Made by a program: the position numbers and the translations under genes. Under the pieces are notes generated by a model, which did not search any database, had not been told where the DNA came from, and saw nothing but the letters and a program-made list of their open reading frames with translations. DNA of 64,000 bases from Gautieria morchelliformis (lineage: Eukaryota; Basidiomycota; Agaricomycetes; Gomphales; Gomphaceae): positions 1 through 64,000 of the forward strand of contig WHVA01000010.1 in assembly GCA_015179125.1 (NCBI GenBank), read 5' to 3'. Position 1 is the stretch's first letter, and every line of letters begins with the position of its first letter. Positions 10,201-21,559 of this stretch are shown in pieces.

Positions 10201-11133
10201 TTTTATACAAACGTATCCAAGGTAACTAATGGAGAAATTGAGGGGGCATGGGCGAGAGGAAGGTCCGAAGGAGGGGGGCCGAGGGTTGGAGATGGGTGTG
10301 GAGCGTCTGTGGGGTAGATCAGGAAAATGGAACTACCTACATGTACATTTTGTGGAGCAACATAGTGTGATCACGAAATGGGACAGGGTCGAGACAGGAG
10401 AAGGGGAAAAGGGGAGAAACATAGGACTCGATCGTCCGGTTGATCCGCGATGTGTGTGCGGTGTTGTGAGCCCGTGAGATCGCGTGGCTCCTCGACTCGA
10501 CTCGACTCGACTCGGTGCGCGCGTACGCGCCTCGGTGAATTCGTTTGGCTCGCTGGATGGTGGAAGCTCGTGGAGGGGAAGGAGTGGTAAGTGACTAGAG
10601 GGACAGAGAAGGGTGCGTGGGTCAATGGGTACTGTACAGTCTGGTTTCCTAACACGGATGATATCCTGATCCGGGAAGGGCGTGACATCCTTCACCATGT
10701 TCTCATTCTGCTGGCGCAGATCGAAGACGGTTTGCAATGTACCGTTCTTTTTTGGCACACACAGCATGGGCACGGCCTGCTGCACGACTGCCGGAATCCA
10801 CCACTTTGCAGTGGTGTATCATTCTATCTTAGCCGACAGTTCCTCTCGGAAGTGTTCGGGGCATTTCGGTAGTCGATACCGCATGTGTTTGTTGGGATCG
10901 ATGAGGTTGATCTCATGGTTGATCTCCCGTAGTGGCGGGAGTTCTAATGGAATTCCACTGACTAAATCAGTGATTCGTTCCATCCATTCCTCGCGGAGGC
11001 AAGGAAGGTCATCATCCGTGAGGATGATAGTGGTGGTTGGCTTAGAAGCCATTAGGCGCTGTGGGCGTCTATTAGGTCCCACAGTGCGCGGAACCGCTTT
11101 CCTCTTCCCCATCGCTTTCACCGTTAGGTGAGA
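7209..11133 (-). pseudogene. Gypsy RT - RNase H - integrase - chromodomain (copy 1)
   Basis: The polyprotein starts near MKAMGKRKAVPR (11121). RT has the KLDMSEAYEQ motif and active-site Y-M-D-D. RNase H follows (VITDG, then TDQKGLEYF). Integrase has an H-H-C-C zinc motif (HQIVGHYGHL ... CTSCVRC), DDE-type residues in GIDFMGPLP and VSDRDSKF, and HPQTDGATERANRS. A C-terminal chromodomain (EEWLVDEIIAHRWINLTD ... VTWEPM) marks it as a chromovirus. Breaks are TGA at 10819-10821 (CGA in copy 2), TAA near 9343 just after VITDG, TGA at 8676-8678 between RNase H and integrase (also in copy 2), and a 622-bp insert within RT at 10033-10654. Confidence 0.88.
10033..10654 (-). mobile_element. LTR-like insertion in gypsy RT, TSD CGGAT
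   Basis: Copy 2 shows the uninterrupted site (near 56510). Here 622 bp separate GATATCATCCG from ATCCGCAGCGACATGG, with a perfect 5-bp duplication (10028-10032 and 10655-10659). On the minus strand the insert begins TGTTAGGAAACC and ends TTCTTTAGA, so the TG...CA rule is met at one end only. It contains an (ACTCG)n microsatellite near 10495, as do the outer copia LTRs. A solo LTR of another copia family with a mutated last bases is the best explanation. No coding sequence is seen. Confidence 0.65.
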
Positions 11134-11199
11134 GTGCCTCTCCCTACGGTTGTAGGGTGAGTTCGAGGACGAGTCACCCCGTGACTCATCCTCCTGGCT

Positions 11200-14151
11200 T
11201 CAATGAGCCAGGTTAGGCTTCGGTGCCCGGGTGCTCCTGCTCACCCATGGCCCCTTGTCCTCGTTCGTGGATCCGTCGTCGTCGAATGAGACCTTGCCTG
11301 TGGGGATCACTTCGTTCCCCTTGCGGATCGTCCCTGGGCTCGAGAAGTCCAGGGTTATGCCAAATCTCCTTAGGAACGGTGTGCCTAAGATAGCATCGTA
11401 ATATTCGATGTTCGCTACGTCGAAATATTCATCGTATGTCTCACGACCAAATTTGATGGTCGTGTCCATTCCATAGTTGATCGTGGAACGGCTGCCTATG
11501 CAGGCTAGCTGCAGCGCGATTGGCTGCTCCAGGGAGAATGTCTTCATCCCTGTAGCTCACGTGAATTCGGGGGATAGCAGTACCCCTTCGCTGCCGCTAT
11601 CTAGCAGGCAGTGGGCTTTCACGCCGTTTATTTCCCAGTACCCCGATAGGGTACGGTTCTCACTGTGTGGGCACGTTGGCCGTGTCCTGTGTTTGCTTCG
11701 GTGGTGATACACCAGCTCGGCCGCCTTGTCTGGCGTGACCAACGTGCGTGCTGCCATGACCTTCGTGGCGGTTTCGTCCTCCAGCGCGAATCTGATCGTG
11801 CTGGACCTGTAGGTGGTGTCTTCCACCTCCTCGTCCCATTCATAGTATTGGGATGGCTCAGGGTCCCACTATTCAGCGGGCGCATCTCCGTTGTCCGCGT
11901 CTCTGTTGTCCGGAGTGTCGTTGGGTTGGGGATCACCCTCCCCCTCTTCATCAATCTGTTGAAGAGAATTTTGACCGAGATTCATCTCCGGATCCTTGGC
12001 CTCATCGTCGTGCCTCGTGGCTGCTGTCCTTATACCGGACCTAAGCCCGGGGCACTCCGCCTTCTTGTGGCTAGGTTGGCCGCATTCAAAGCACGTGGTG
12101 CTGCTTTGGCTGCCGCTGGGCCGATCGTTAGGCCGGCCCAACGCTTTCGTTGGTGGGGCATGTCGTGGGGACAACCCTGATGCTTGAGGCTGTTTAGCTT
12201 CAGGCGGGCGTCCAGCTTGTGCTGGGCGTGGGGGCAGCAGCCGTTGTCCTGTTCCGCTTCTTGAGAACAGGCTGGGCCTGGTCAGGCCTTTTTGTGTCAA
12301 CGGCTTGCTCCCTGTGAGCCGGGCAGCGCTTGCCGTTGCTGCTGCACTTTCTGCACGACGCATCCCCATGTTGTAACGGGATGCCTCCTCGATCATCCAG
12401 GCCATCTCGAAGAGTTGCTCTATTGAGCTGCTCTCGGCATTATAACCCTTTTTGAAGGCCTTGCATCACATTTTCCAGCGTCCAGATGCGGACCTGGCGA
12501 TCGAAGTGTTCTACGTTTCGAAGGAACCACTCCTGGGCTTCGCCGGTAAGGCGAGTGCCCACGTAGCCGACCTGCATGTCTATGCTGGTTGGCCCTAGGA
12601 GGCAATTCATTTTCAGCCATCGTAGGATGGCTGCCACAAAGATTTCAAACTCTTTGAGGTCAGATCCCCCGGCATATGGCTCGGGGTGAGCCAATTTCAC
12701 GCCGGCTTTCACTAGCACAGACTTCTCCGGGTCTGTGTCCGTGGCGTCTGCTAACGCCACGCGGATCATCCGTGTGATCCCATCGTACAGCTCCATTGGT
12801 ACGACGTCGGCCTGGTCAGGGATTCCCTGGCCTTCCGTTGGGGCCATGGATCGCTTGCGCGGCTGTGAGGCCACGCGGGGCAGGCTGTTGTATGCCCTGA
12901 CGGGCCCCGGGCCTGGATTGGGCTTGGGATCGGGAGCATTTTGTGCTCTCAGTTCCGGGGGCGTCTTGTGTCTGGTGTCCCCGGTCAGTCCCACATTGCG
13001 GATCCGCAGCCTGCTGTTGTAGGCTGCACGCGCCTGCCGTGCGTCCTGTACGGCTCGTGTGAGCTGCTCGTCGGGCAGCTGAGCGGTGTGGCTGTGGGCC
13101 ACTGTTTCTTCAGCGTTCTTCGCTAGTAGCTCGAGTGCCCGCGTGTGGCGGCACGCAGCTGCGGCTTCTTTACGCTGCCAGTGTGCGACCTCGAGCTCTA
13201 AGCTCTCGGTCGTCGTTTCAGAGTCAGGCTCTGAGGCGACCTGTTCCCTAATGATCTGTTGGATCGTCTTACGGCTGTCCGTTGGGGCAGCTGGTTGCTC
13301 TTGAGGTTCATTTCTGAACCTTATGTCCTGTTCGACCGGGACGGCTGGTGGCGGCATTCGCTGCTTGTCCCGCTCCTTTCGGCACGGGTCTTCCGCGTCG
13401 TGACTGCGTTCGTTGGCTGCAGACTGTCGCGAGCTCGGATGAGTTGTGTCACGTTCCCCGCATGGGCAGAGGGCTGTCTGGATGTCCTCCAGCGTGGCCG
13501 CATCTTGCAGCCTGATCTCCTCCACCTGGTGGAGTCCCTTGCCGATTGCCATTAGGGCGGCGGTGTCGTTGTCAAGCTGCGATGCCAGCTGATCGTGCTT
13601 GTGGCGCGTCAGCGTGCTTCAGTGCAGCGCAGCCTGCACCTGTTTGTTCAGGGCCTCTGCCATCTCGTGGTCAATGGCGTGAGCTCTCGAGCTCTTGCGA
13701 CTGAAGCTCGAGTATTCCGAGCCCTGACCATCGTCTGGGGCTCGTCTTTTTTGCCATCGTCCCCCTTCAGGGACGATCGTCGTCGCTCTACTTCGTGAGC
13801 GTCGGTTCGAGTCGTGGCTTTGTGCCCGCCTCGACGTTGTTGCTCTACCGTCTGAGGACGGCGAGACTTCTCTGTCCTTTCCTTTGTCTCTGGGCAGAGA
13901 GGAATGAGGGGGTGGTGCCAGCTCGTTGCCTGGCGTCGTCTCTTCCTCGGCCACGCTCGACGAGACATGGTCAGGGTTTCCCTCGTCCTCTCCTGGGGGA
14001 CGAGGGTGGTGAGATCTACGATCTCTCCGTCTTCTATCATCCTGGACTCTTGGTCCAGGGTAGCATCAGCCGTCGTGTTGCTGGGCTGCGCCTGGGGCGT
14101 GGACCTCGAGCTCGTCGCTCGTGTCCGTCTTCGACTGCGTGGAATCATCAT
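11200..14151 (-). pseudogene. Gypsy gag and retropepsin (copy 1)
   Basis: Gag starts at MMIPRSRRRTR (14151). It includes a capsid-like segment (AILRWLKMNCLLGPTSIDMQ) and a CCHC zinc knuckle (C-F-E-C-G-Q-P-S-H-K-K-A-E-C). The retropepsin has active-site L-L-D-S-G-S and ILGTPFLRRFG. Defects are an early frameshift near 13990, TGA at 13619-13621 and at 11557-11559 (both CGA in copy 2), TAG near 11869, and a deletion of about 200 bp around 12450 between two CAAAAA(A)GG tracts. The last TGA (11200-11202) is shared with copy 2, and beyond it the frame continues directly into RT. Confidence 0.85.
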
Positions 14152-14315
14152 GCTCGCAGCCGACAGTAGAGGGTCTACTGGAGGGTCTCAACGATGTTTA
14201 GTCGTCGACACAGTGATCTTTTTCAAGATTGCTTCGAATCCACTATCGGTTGGTTGCGTGGCGATCAACCGCAGGATAGTTCAAAAAGGTGCAAAGGATG
14301 TCGATCTTAGGACCT

Positions 14316-14999
14316 TGTATCACAAGGGCACTACAGAACTTGACCAAAGAGTGGTATTCTGAATGCTACGTAGTGACAGGTAATGTAAGGGCAACCCTGA
14401 CTGGTTGTGGAGATCACACTACCACACAACTGACAAGGGGAAATCCAAAGTATGTATAAATGAACAGAGTATACAAGAGAGGGGATTCTCACCTGACAAG
14501 GGGAAATCCAAAGAGAAAAGTCTAAGGACCCCCAATGTCAGCGAGCCCGTATTATACTACGCTGCGCAGCCAGGGACAACACTCGGCACCCGCCATCAAC
14601 CCTGCATCCCCCTGACCTCCCTGACCCTTGATTGACCCTTCATGCCACCTATTATGCGAGTCGCTTGATTCCCAACACTGTTCCGGGAGTGGAAGTCGGA
14701 AATTGGAGTGGAACTGGCAAGGCGAACAGAACTGGTGGAAGTTCTCCCAGAAGCGGAATCATTTCCGAAAGCGGAGGCGGAGATGGAATCGGAACTGGAA
14801 GCGGAGTCGGAAATGGTGTCGGAACTGGGTGTGGTGTCGGAACTGGAAATGGAAAATAGGGTGTCCCCTGACAGGTAAGAGTAAGATGCGATAGGAACCG
14901 TTGGCCGGTTCCCACGCATAAACTATACAGTGGGTCCCTAAGGGGCCCACTGGGATTATGTAATAACTATTGTACATGTAGATACATAGGTTATTTACA
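14316..14999 (-). repeat. Gypsy 5' LTR (copy 1), interrupted
   Basis: The LTR is present as 14316-14383 and 14869-14999, separated by a 485-bp insert. The outer end is TGTAAATAACC at 14999 (minus strand), directly abutting the copia RT. It matches the 3' LTR at 4405-4593. Confidence 0.88.
14384..14868. mobile_element. 485-bp MITE-like insert with 10-bp TSD
   Basis: The insert sits in the gypsy LTR and is bounded by the 10-bp duplication TGACAGGTAA (14374-14383 and 14869-14878), as seen by comparison with the intact LTR at 4405-4593. Its ends (TGTAAGGGCAACCCT and, reversed, GGGGACACCCTA) are only weakly inverted. Inside are two copies of CTGACAAGGGGAAATCCAAA and a GGAACTGGAA/GTCGGAA simple repeat. 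A 9-10-bp duplication is typical of Mutator-like elements, so a MULE-derived MITE is likely, but no transposase is encoded. Confidence 0.65.
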
Positions 15000-17799
15000 G
15001 CATGCCACACCCTCCCCAACTGCTTCAACCCATATATCCCCTTATTCAGCTTGCAGACGAGGCTCTCCTCTCCCGGCTTGATGAACCCCTCAGGTTGGCG
15101 CATGTATACGGTATCTTCGAGCTTACCATTGAGATACGCGCCTTTGATGTCGATGTGTCGCAACTCTAGGTCGTATCTGCATGCTAGCGCGAGTATCAAT
15201 CGAATGGAGGTGAGTCGAATGGTAGGGGAATATGTGTCCTGATAGTCAACTCCTGGAATCTGTGAGTAGCCCTGTGCAATGAGTCTGGCTTTGAACTTAT
15301 CAATTTGACCCAGGTTGTCGTGTTTGACTCAAAATGTCCATCGACTCCCGACTATGTTTGTGTTGGCCGGCCTTTCAACGGGTCCCCACGTGCGATACCC
15401 CTGCAAGGTTTCGTACTCTTCTTCACATGCCTTCTTCCACCTCTCCGCGTGTTCTGACCTCATTGCCTCTTTATAGTTCCCCGGCTCATCCTCCGCCAAC
15501 ACTACGAACGCTGTCTCCGCCTCCTCAAGATCCGTCCTCCGTGCGCCATTGCTGCTATCTCCGTGAGCAGTGCCGCGTGCCTCTTCCCCCTTCCGTACTC
15601 CGTATTCGAGGGGTCAATCCATGGGCCCTTTGAAAACTCCTTCGGTGTGTCTTCTTCGTCTTTCTCCTTCTCCTCGCTGACCCTCAATTCTCCTGTTCCG
15701 CTCTTTCCTCTGCTTGCTTAGTCAACGCTACTTCCGCCGTCAAGCACATTCGCGCCCTCCTCTGCCTGTCCCCCGTCGAGCACACCCACACGCTCCTCTG
15801 TCTGTCCCCCTTCAAGCACATCCACGTGCTCCTTTCTCCTTTCCCCCTTTTCCGTGTCAGTCGACTTGTTGATGGTGAGTGAGGGTAATTCATCGTCAAA
15901 TTCCCATGTTTCGCTGGTCTTCACCTCGGTGGGCCTGAGGAAGACTGATATTTTGTTTTTGTGAATCCAAAGCGTTGGTGTGTCGTTGTCGTCGGTGGCA
16001 TGAATGGTGACGCGTTCAATGTGTTTCAGCTCATCGAAAATAACATCCCTGGCCTTGATTAGCGTGTGTGTGCGAGGAATCCACACCTTGTAGGCCTTTG
16101 AGTTGTCAAAATACCCGACGAAAATTCCTTCGATGGACTTGTACTCCCCCTTCCTCCTTGTCGCTCTGGGGACCAATGCTAAACACCTCGACCCATAAAC
16201 ACGAGCCCAATCGAGCCTCAGTCTCGATCCCCAAAAGGCCTCATATGGGGACTTGTTGATCCTGTGATGCAGGGTGTGGTTTTTGATAAAATTGACTGTA
16301 TGCACACCTGACACCCAGAATCTGCCTGACAGGTTTGCGTCATGCTGCAGCATGAGAGCTCCCTCTTGGAGGGTCTCGTTATATCTCTCGGCGACACCGT
16401 TATGTTCAGGTGTGTGAGGTGAAGTTGTCTCATGAACGATGCCAAGTTTGCTGCATAGGGTCGAGAACTCACTCCCGACATACTCTCCCCCATTATCCGT
16501 CCGCACTCTCTTCACATCCGCATCTCTCTGCTTCCTCAGCCACGCGATGAACTGTCAGAATGAGTTGGTAACTGTCGTGCACACTTTATTTTTCAAGAAG
16601 TCGATGCTGACGTAGCGAGTCAAGTGGTCAATCCAGGTAATGAAATACTTGTACCCACCAATCGATGTCTCGAATGGGCCGCAGAGATCGGAGGAGACTA
16701 TGCCCCCTATGTTCTGTGGTAGATTCTCGACGTGTTTGAATGGTGAGCGTGTTTGTTTACCAAATGGACAGTCAACGCATTGACTTAACTCCTGCTTCGC
16801 GTTGATTCTTGGGAGCCCTATCGCCGTCTGGAGTGTCCACATTTTATCGAGCGTCGATGGGGCAGCATGAGCGAGTCGATGGTGCCACAGGGTCAGCTCA
16901 TTAGGCTCGTTTGAGTAGGCGGCTATCTTGGTCTCGGGCCCCGGCGATGGTTGGGCCATGTAAACAAATAGATTGTTAATCTTTGTTCCCTGAGCGATGA
17001 TCTCACCGTCGATCAGGAGCGATGTGCCGGTTCAGCTGAACACTACATCCACACTGGCAGTGGTCATCCGTCCGACCGATAGCAAGTTTGCGTTCAATTT
17101 CAGGGCATAGATGACATTCTGTAGTGTCAGCTCGAGTGGTGGCAATCGCAGGTACGAGTCACTCTGTATTGTGATGTGTATCGTACCCCTCTTATCGGCC
17201 TTGAAAGAGTCTCCACTGGCGGTATCGACTGAGATCTCAGGGATCGTGTGCAATTCGTGGAATAGGTCGATATTGCCGCAGAGGTGGCTGGAAGCAGCTG
17301 AGTCGACCAGCCACACGTGAGTCCAATCGTGTATGGCTGATAGTGCTGATGGGTTCGTCAACAGAACAATGGTGTTCGGCTCGGGATCGATGACTTCGGT
17401 GATGCGGGCCATCATGACAATGTCCTTCTTCGGTATGTGAGCAAATTGGGCCGAGTTGTCGTTTACAGGCTGCTGTGGCCAGGGAATGAAGGTTTGTCTC
17501 GCCGGCTCCACTCGAACGTTTCCACTCATTCCTCCTCCCTGCACTCCTCCCTGCACTCCTCCTCCCTGCCATCCGCCTCCCTTCCCCACGGCTCCTGTCC
17601 CGCTAATCCTCCCCTGGCACAAAGCACCTCGACGCTGAGTGGCCATCCTTGCCACAGTTGTTACAATGGTACATCCGTCTCGCGTTTCCCCTGTTGTTAG
17701 ACTGATTCCCGGCTTGGTTCTGCTCTGTGAAACCGGGGTTGACAGGGGGTCTAAAAATGGGGTTGTTAAAATGTCTGGTAGGTCTAGACTGTGCGACAA
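15000..17799 (-). pseudogene. Copia pol, N-terminal part (protease, integrase, RT start)
   Basis: Reading leftwards from 17799: protease with D-S-A-A-S-S-H-L; pre-integrase H-H-C-C (LWHHRLAHAAPSTLDKMW ... CVDCPFGK); integrase core (SSDLCGPF, D-N-G-G-E-Y, NGVAERYNETL); then RT ([40 protein letters not shown]). The frame shifts after gag (about 17600) and is broken by TGA near 17032 (after VDVVFS), near 16557 (before QFIAWLRKQR) and near 15330 (before VKHDN), plus stops near 15620-15720. The last two TGA codons stand where Arg is likely. The frame ends at the gypsy insertion and resumes at 4404. Confidence 0.85.
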
Positions 17800-18490
17800 A
17801 TGCCGTGGCTGCCTGCGCTGAAATCTCCACTGCGCTCAGATCTGCCTCGTGAGCCTCCAGCCTCTCCTCGATGTCGTCAGGTGTCTTCGCTATCATGCGA
17901 ATCGTCTGCGCGATGGGTCTCCAGAAATCGGGGACATTTCTGAGGATGGTGGCGATGTGAGTGGAGTCTGCTATGACCTCACCCATCTTCACGAGCTGAT
18001 TCCTGTACTCTTTCATCACAGTGAGGTATGCCGACACAGACTGACCGTCCGTCATATGATAGTTCTCGTATCTCGTCCTCACAATGCTAATCTTGCTCGG
18101 GTCGGTGGATTCGAACTTCCTCGTCAATATCTCCCATGCTTCGGCGCACTGGTTGGTTGTGTCAATCGCCATCTGGAGCTCTGGGGATATGCAGAGTAAA
18201 ATTTTGCTGTAAGCAATGTTATTCTTGTCGTCCCACTCGTCCTGAAGCTGCGTCAGGGGTGTGTTGCCGACCATCTCAACTCCGGTGGTGAGGGTGATGG
18301 TCTGATTAGTGCTATCGGGGTAGGGGATCGTACCGGTGATGATAGCATATAGACCCCTGTCCCTCACCGTTGCTAACAGCTCCCTCTTCCAGGACATCCA
18401 GTTGTCCTTGCTGAGCTTCGGCTTGATGTCGCGAAACTTGTGGATGTCGTGTTTGGGGTGGGCGGCGGTCGTCGTGGTTGGTTGTGCCAT
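17603..18490 (-). CDS. Copia gag, open frame of 295 residues
   Basis: The frame is intact from ATG 18490 to the stop at 17603. It has the copia gag (UBN2/Retrotran_gag-like) fold signature WMSWKRELLATVRDRGLY, LLCISPELQMAID, AWEILTRKFES and a C-terminal zinc knuckle C-N-N-C-G-K-D-G-H-S-A-S-R-C. The product would form the virus-like particle and bind the element RNA. It starts about 290 bases downstream of the 5' LTR, the usual place. Pol follows in another frame with overlap, which could be natural frameshifting or decay. Confidence 0.8.
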   Translation of the reverse strand: MAQPTTTTAAHPKHDIHKFRDIKPKLSKDNWMSWKRELLATVRDRGLYAIITGTIPYPDSTNQTITLTTGVEMVGNTPLTQLQDEWDDKNNIAYSKILLCISPELQMAIDTTNQCAEAWEILTRKFESTDPSKISIVRTRYENYHMTDGQSVSAYLTVMKEYRNQLVKMGEVIADSTHIATILRNVPDFWRPIAQTIRMIAKTPDDIEERLEAHEADLSAVEISAQAATAFVAQSRPTRHFNNPIFRPPVNPGFTEQNQAGNQSNNRGNARRMYHCNNCGKDGHSASRCFVPGED

Positions 18491-18778
18491 GGTGAGTCTA
18501 TGAGACTCTTAATCTGACAGAATGATAAGTTTCGAGTAGAGTAAGGATGCGGCCTTTGACTCGAGGCCGAGTTTGATATAGAGCACAAGAGGTGAACGCG
18601 ACTCGAAGTTTGACTAACTACTTGAAGTCAAAACAAAATGTCAAAAGGTTTGTGTTCGTTCTTCAATCGTACATTGCATACTACTTATAGCTACTCGGAT
18701 AGGGGCCTCGATACATAGGGACGAATGAGGGGGGTAGTGGGGTTGTGTGCATGGTATGTGCGTACATACCGCTGCTAC

Positions 18779-19298
18779 TGTACATCCATGCTGCGGATCA
18801 CTCGTTCGGTCTGGCCTGGACATGAGGCAGAATAGAATGTCCTAGTGTGGTGGCTCGAGGGATGAGGCTGGATGGTAGGAGGGACTGGATAGGAATAATG
18901 TGTGCGGCTCGAGGGTAATGGAGAATATATGTCGCGTGCCTTGATCGCAATGTGGGATCAGCTGGTTCCATCCTGGTACTCAGCTCGTCAACTGTGCTTG
19001 TGCCTCGACTCGACTCGTGATACGGATCTAGGTGCTCGGGAGTAATGTGTTGGTCTCGACTCAACTCAGTGAGTATCGGTGTGTCTGTGGTGTCGTCTCA
19101 TGTCTCGATGGCTCGGGTGTGCGTGTGTATCTCACGGTGCTCGGGGTGAGATTAGATAGTTAGAGAGAGAGATCATTAGGGCAATCATAAATGGAAATCA
19201 TTGTAATAGACATTACAAGTTGTTATTCGTGTGTGTGAAGTCATGAAATGAACCAAGCGAAACTGGAGTCCGTAGCTGATAGGTCTTTCCTCACGACA
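18779..19298 (-). repeat. Copia 5' LTR
   Basis: This 520-bp LTR pairs with 2782-3303. The TG...CA ends are TGTCGTGAGG at 19298 and GGATGTACA at 18779. It directly abuts a decayed gypsy RT fragment on its outer side. Confidence 0.85.
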
Positions 19299-20443
19299 AT
19301 CTGCCCCTTGGACCAATCCACTCCCTTTCGCAAAGTGAACTCCAACTCTCAGTGAGTTCGTCGATGAACACCTCAACATGGGCTTCATCTGCCCTTCGCT
19401 GTCTCCGCACGGTGCTCAGGTCCTTTTCATCAAGAAGAGGGATGGATCTCTCCGCCTCTGGGTCGATTTCCGTGGACTTAACACCCTCACTAAGAAGGAT
19501 AAATATCCGCTTCCGTGCATTTCCGACCTCCTCAACACTCCCCACAGAGCAAAGATCTGCACCAAAATTGAGGCACGCTTATCACCTTGTCCACATCCAC
19601 GAAGGTGACGAGTGGAAAACCACCTTCTGCACTCGCTACGGTGCTTTTGAGTGTGTTGTCATGCCTTTTGGTCTAACCAATGCTCCCGCCGTTTTTCAGC
19701 GATTCATGAATGACATATTTTCTGACCTCCTCAATGTATGTGTTCTAGTCTACATTGACGACATCCTCATCTATTCCGACACACTGGAAGAACACCGGGA
19801 ACATGTCCACGAAGTACTCCATCGTCTACGCAAACACCACCTCTACGCAAAAGCAGAGAAATGTGAGTGGCATTGCGACATGGTCAAATACCTAGGCTAT
19901 ATCCTCTCTCCGACAGGCCTTACCATGGCAGAGGACAAAGTCAAGGCAATTAAAGAATGGCTGGAACCCCCACATGTTAAGGATGTGCAGTCTTTCCTTG
20001 GCTTCACCAATTCTTTTATAACTTTTCTGACATTACTGTTCCACTCACGCGTCTCACCAGGAAGGGTGCTCCATGGAATTTCACTCCGGAATGCCGCTCA
20101 GCATTCTAAACCCTCAAGGTGGCCTTCACTATGGCTCCTATCCTGGGTTTCTGGATTCCTGATGCCCAACTTGTACTCAAAACCAACGCTTCCAACTATG
20201 CACTAGCCGCCATTCTTTCAATCATTTCCCCCAACGATGGAGAAATTCATCCAATTGCATTTCATTCCCGCACCTTTTCCACCCCGGAACTCAACTACAA
20301 CGTCCACGATACGGAACTACTCACGATCTTTGAAGCCTTCAAGATTTGGCGACACTGTTTTGGAACCCTTCAAGACTTTGGTGTTATTGCTAACACTTCA
20401 ATCTATCAGAATGTGTCGTTTATGAGACTCAAAGAATATTAAA
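19299..20443 (+). pseudogene. Decayed gypsy RT and RNase H fragment
   Basis: A different gypsy family from copies 1 and 2 is seen on the plus strand. Recognisable parts are LSEFVDEHLNMGFICPS, FIKKRDGSLRLWVDFRGLN, a frameshift near 19565, DLRHAYHLVHIHEGDEWKT without its leading residues, LVYIDDILIYSDTLEEH (active-site Y-I-D-D), and KYLGYILSPTGLTM. A second frame (20119-20442) has the RNase H start FWIPDAQLVLKTNASNYALA. It lacks LTRs, and its 5' side is cut by the copia LTR at 19298. Confidence 0.8.
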
Positions 20444-21559
20444 CAACGCTGCAGCACAACTCCAGAAATAATTTAATATTTGTACCTTGGTTGCAATCTG
20501 CGTAAGAACTAGTCCAAGTTAATACGGATGGAAGGCAATTTTAGATTAAGATGTTAAATGATGCCTTTAGTAAACAAATTCTATTGCTTAGCGGTTGGGA
20601 CCGCTATGTTCGTCCCTCCTCTGTGTGCTGACTAAGCCCCTCGAGACGCATCTGGCACTGATGGATGAAAGTCACGTGACCGTGTCGACAGGAAAATGGC
20701 GTCAATCTAAGGAATAACTAAGTCAAAGAGGTTCGCTTTTGAGGTAGTCTAGAGTAAGCAGTAATAGTGAACTCTCAACGAAGAATTGGAGTAAACTATC
20801 GAGATTTAAGTTCTGTAGCTATCAAACAAGACTACAGTGATTTCAGGGGGTGAAACAGTTGATTCTGGATGATTTCGTTCATACATTCGTAGTAGCTACT
20901 TATACTATATTAGTGGTAACTACTGGTGTTCGAGATAGTGAGCAGATGGGTCGAAAAACTACTTGTAACTAAAGGGGTGACTAATTATAGTCATAAAATC
21001 ATGGGAATGATGGGGATAGTATCAGGGTTATTTAAACTTTGGAATAGAGTCTTGTGCTTAGCATACAAAGCCCCTGTCCACATGGTGTCAAGATAATAAT
21101 CAGCTGGTCGTGTCATGGAGTTCAATAGAGAATGGAAATCAAATCTGTCCTGCCTAGCATAAATGCTAGGCTTGGTGATGGGGCCGCTGTCTCTGTGCCT
21201 CTTCTGTGGGGCAGCTAATTGAGTACATGTATTATGGATGACATTCTAAAGTCACTCCACAATATCCGTTGCTCCTGCGCAGTCTCTGTTCCTCTACGGC
21301 GTTTGGTGCCCGCACCTCCTCGGTGCCTGTGGCCTGGCACCTGTCGATGTCATGGCCGATGCCATCAGTCGATAGGTGCGCTGTCTCTGATCGGCCGCAC
21401 GTGATCAACGCCCATATCCCTGTATCTTATCTAATCTGTAGATAAGATAGCTATTTGTGATGTCGTGTATCTGTCTGTCAAGATTGGTTTTTAGGCGTTA
21501 ATATCGTGTATTAGTGAACACAGAGAATGCCCAAATAACTTGTGCGAATAAGTATGCCG

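Larger units (their letters stand above)
4405..14999 (-). mobile_element. Chromodomain Ty3/gypsy element (copy 1), nested in copia
   Basis: The element is flanked by copies of a 189-bp LTR (4405-4593, and 14316-14999 in which a 485-bp insert sits). It has the order gag - retropepsin - RT - RNase H - integrase - chromodomain - accessory ORF on the minus strand. It lies in the RT of the surrounding copia element. It carries three later insertions: a solo LTR (5356-5844), an LTR-like insert (10033-10654) and a MITE-like insert (14384-14868). Stops and frameshifts inactivate it. Copy 2 of the same family starts at 49086 on the plus strand. A clean 5-bp TSD is not visible; the flanks share only GCA. 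Confidence 0.9.
2782..19298 (-). mobile_element. Ty1/copia LTR retrotransposon, split by a gypsy insertion
   Basis: Two similar LTRs (2782-3303 and 18779-19298) flank a copia-order coding region read on the minus strand: gag, protease, integrase, RT, RNase H. The RT is interrupted by a 10.6-kb gypsy element at 4405-14999. Without it the copia element would be about 5.9 kb, normal for the family. Removing the insert joins V-W-H-A to G-L-R-G-E-L-E-K in one frame, as expected for the RT of this class. Several in-frame stops make it inactive. The sequences just outside the LTRs (TTGTC and ATCTG) do not form a target-site duplication. Confidence 0.88.
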
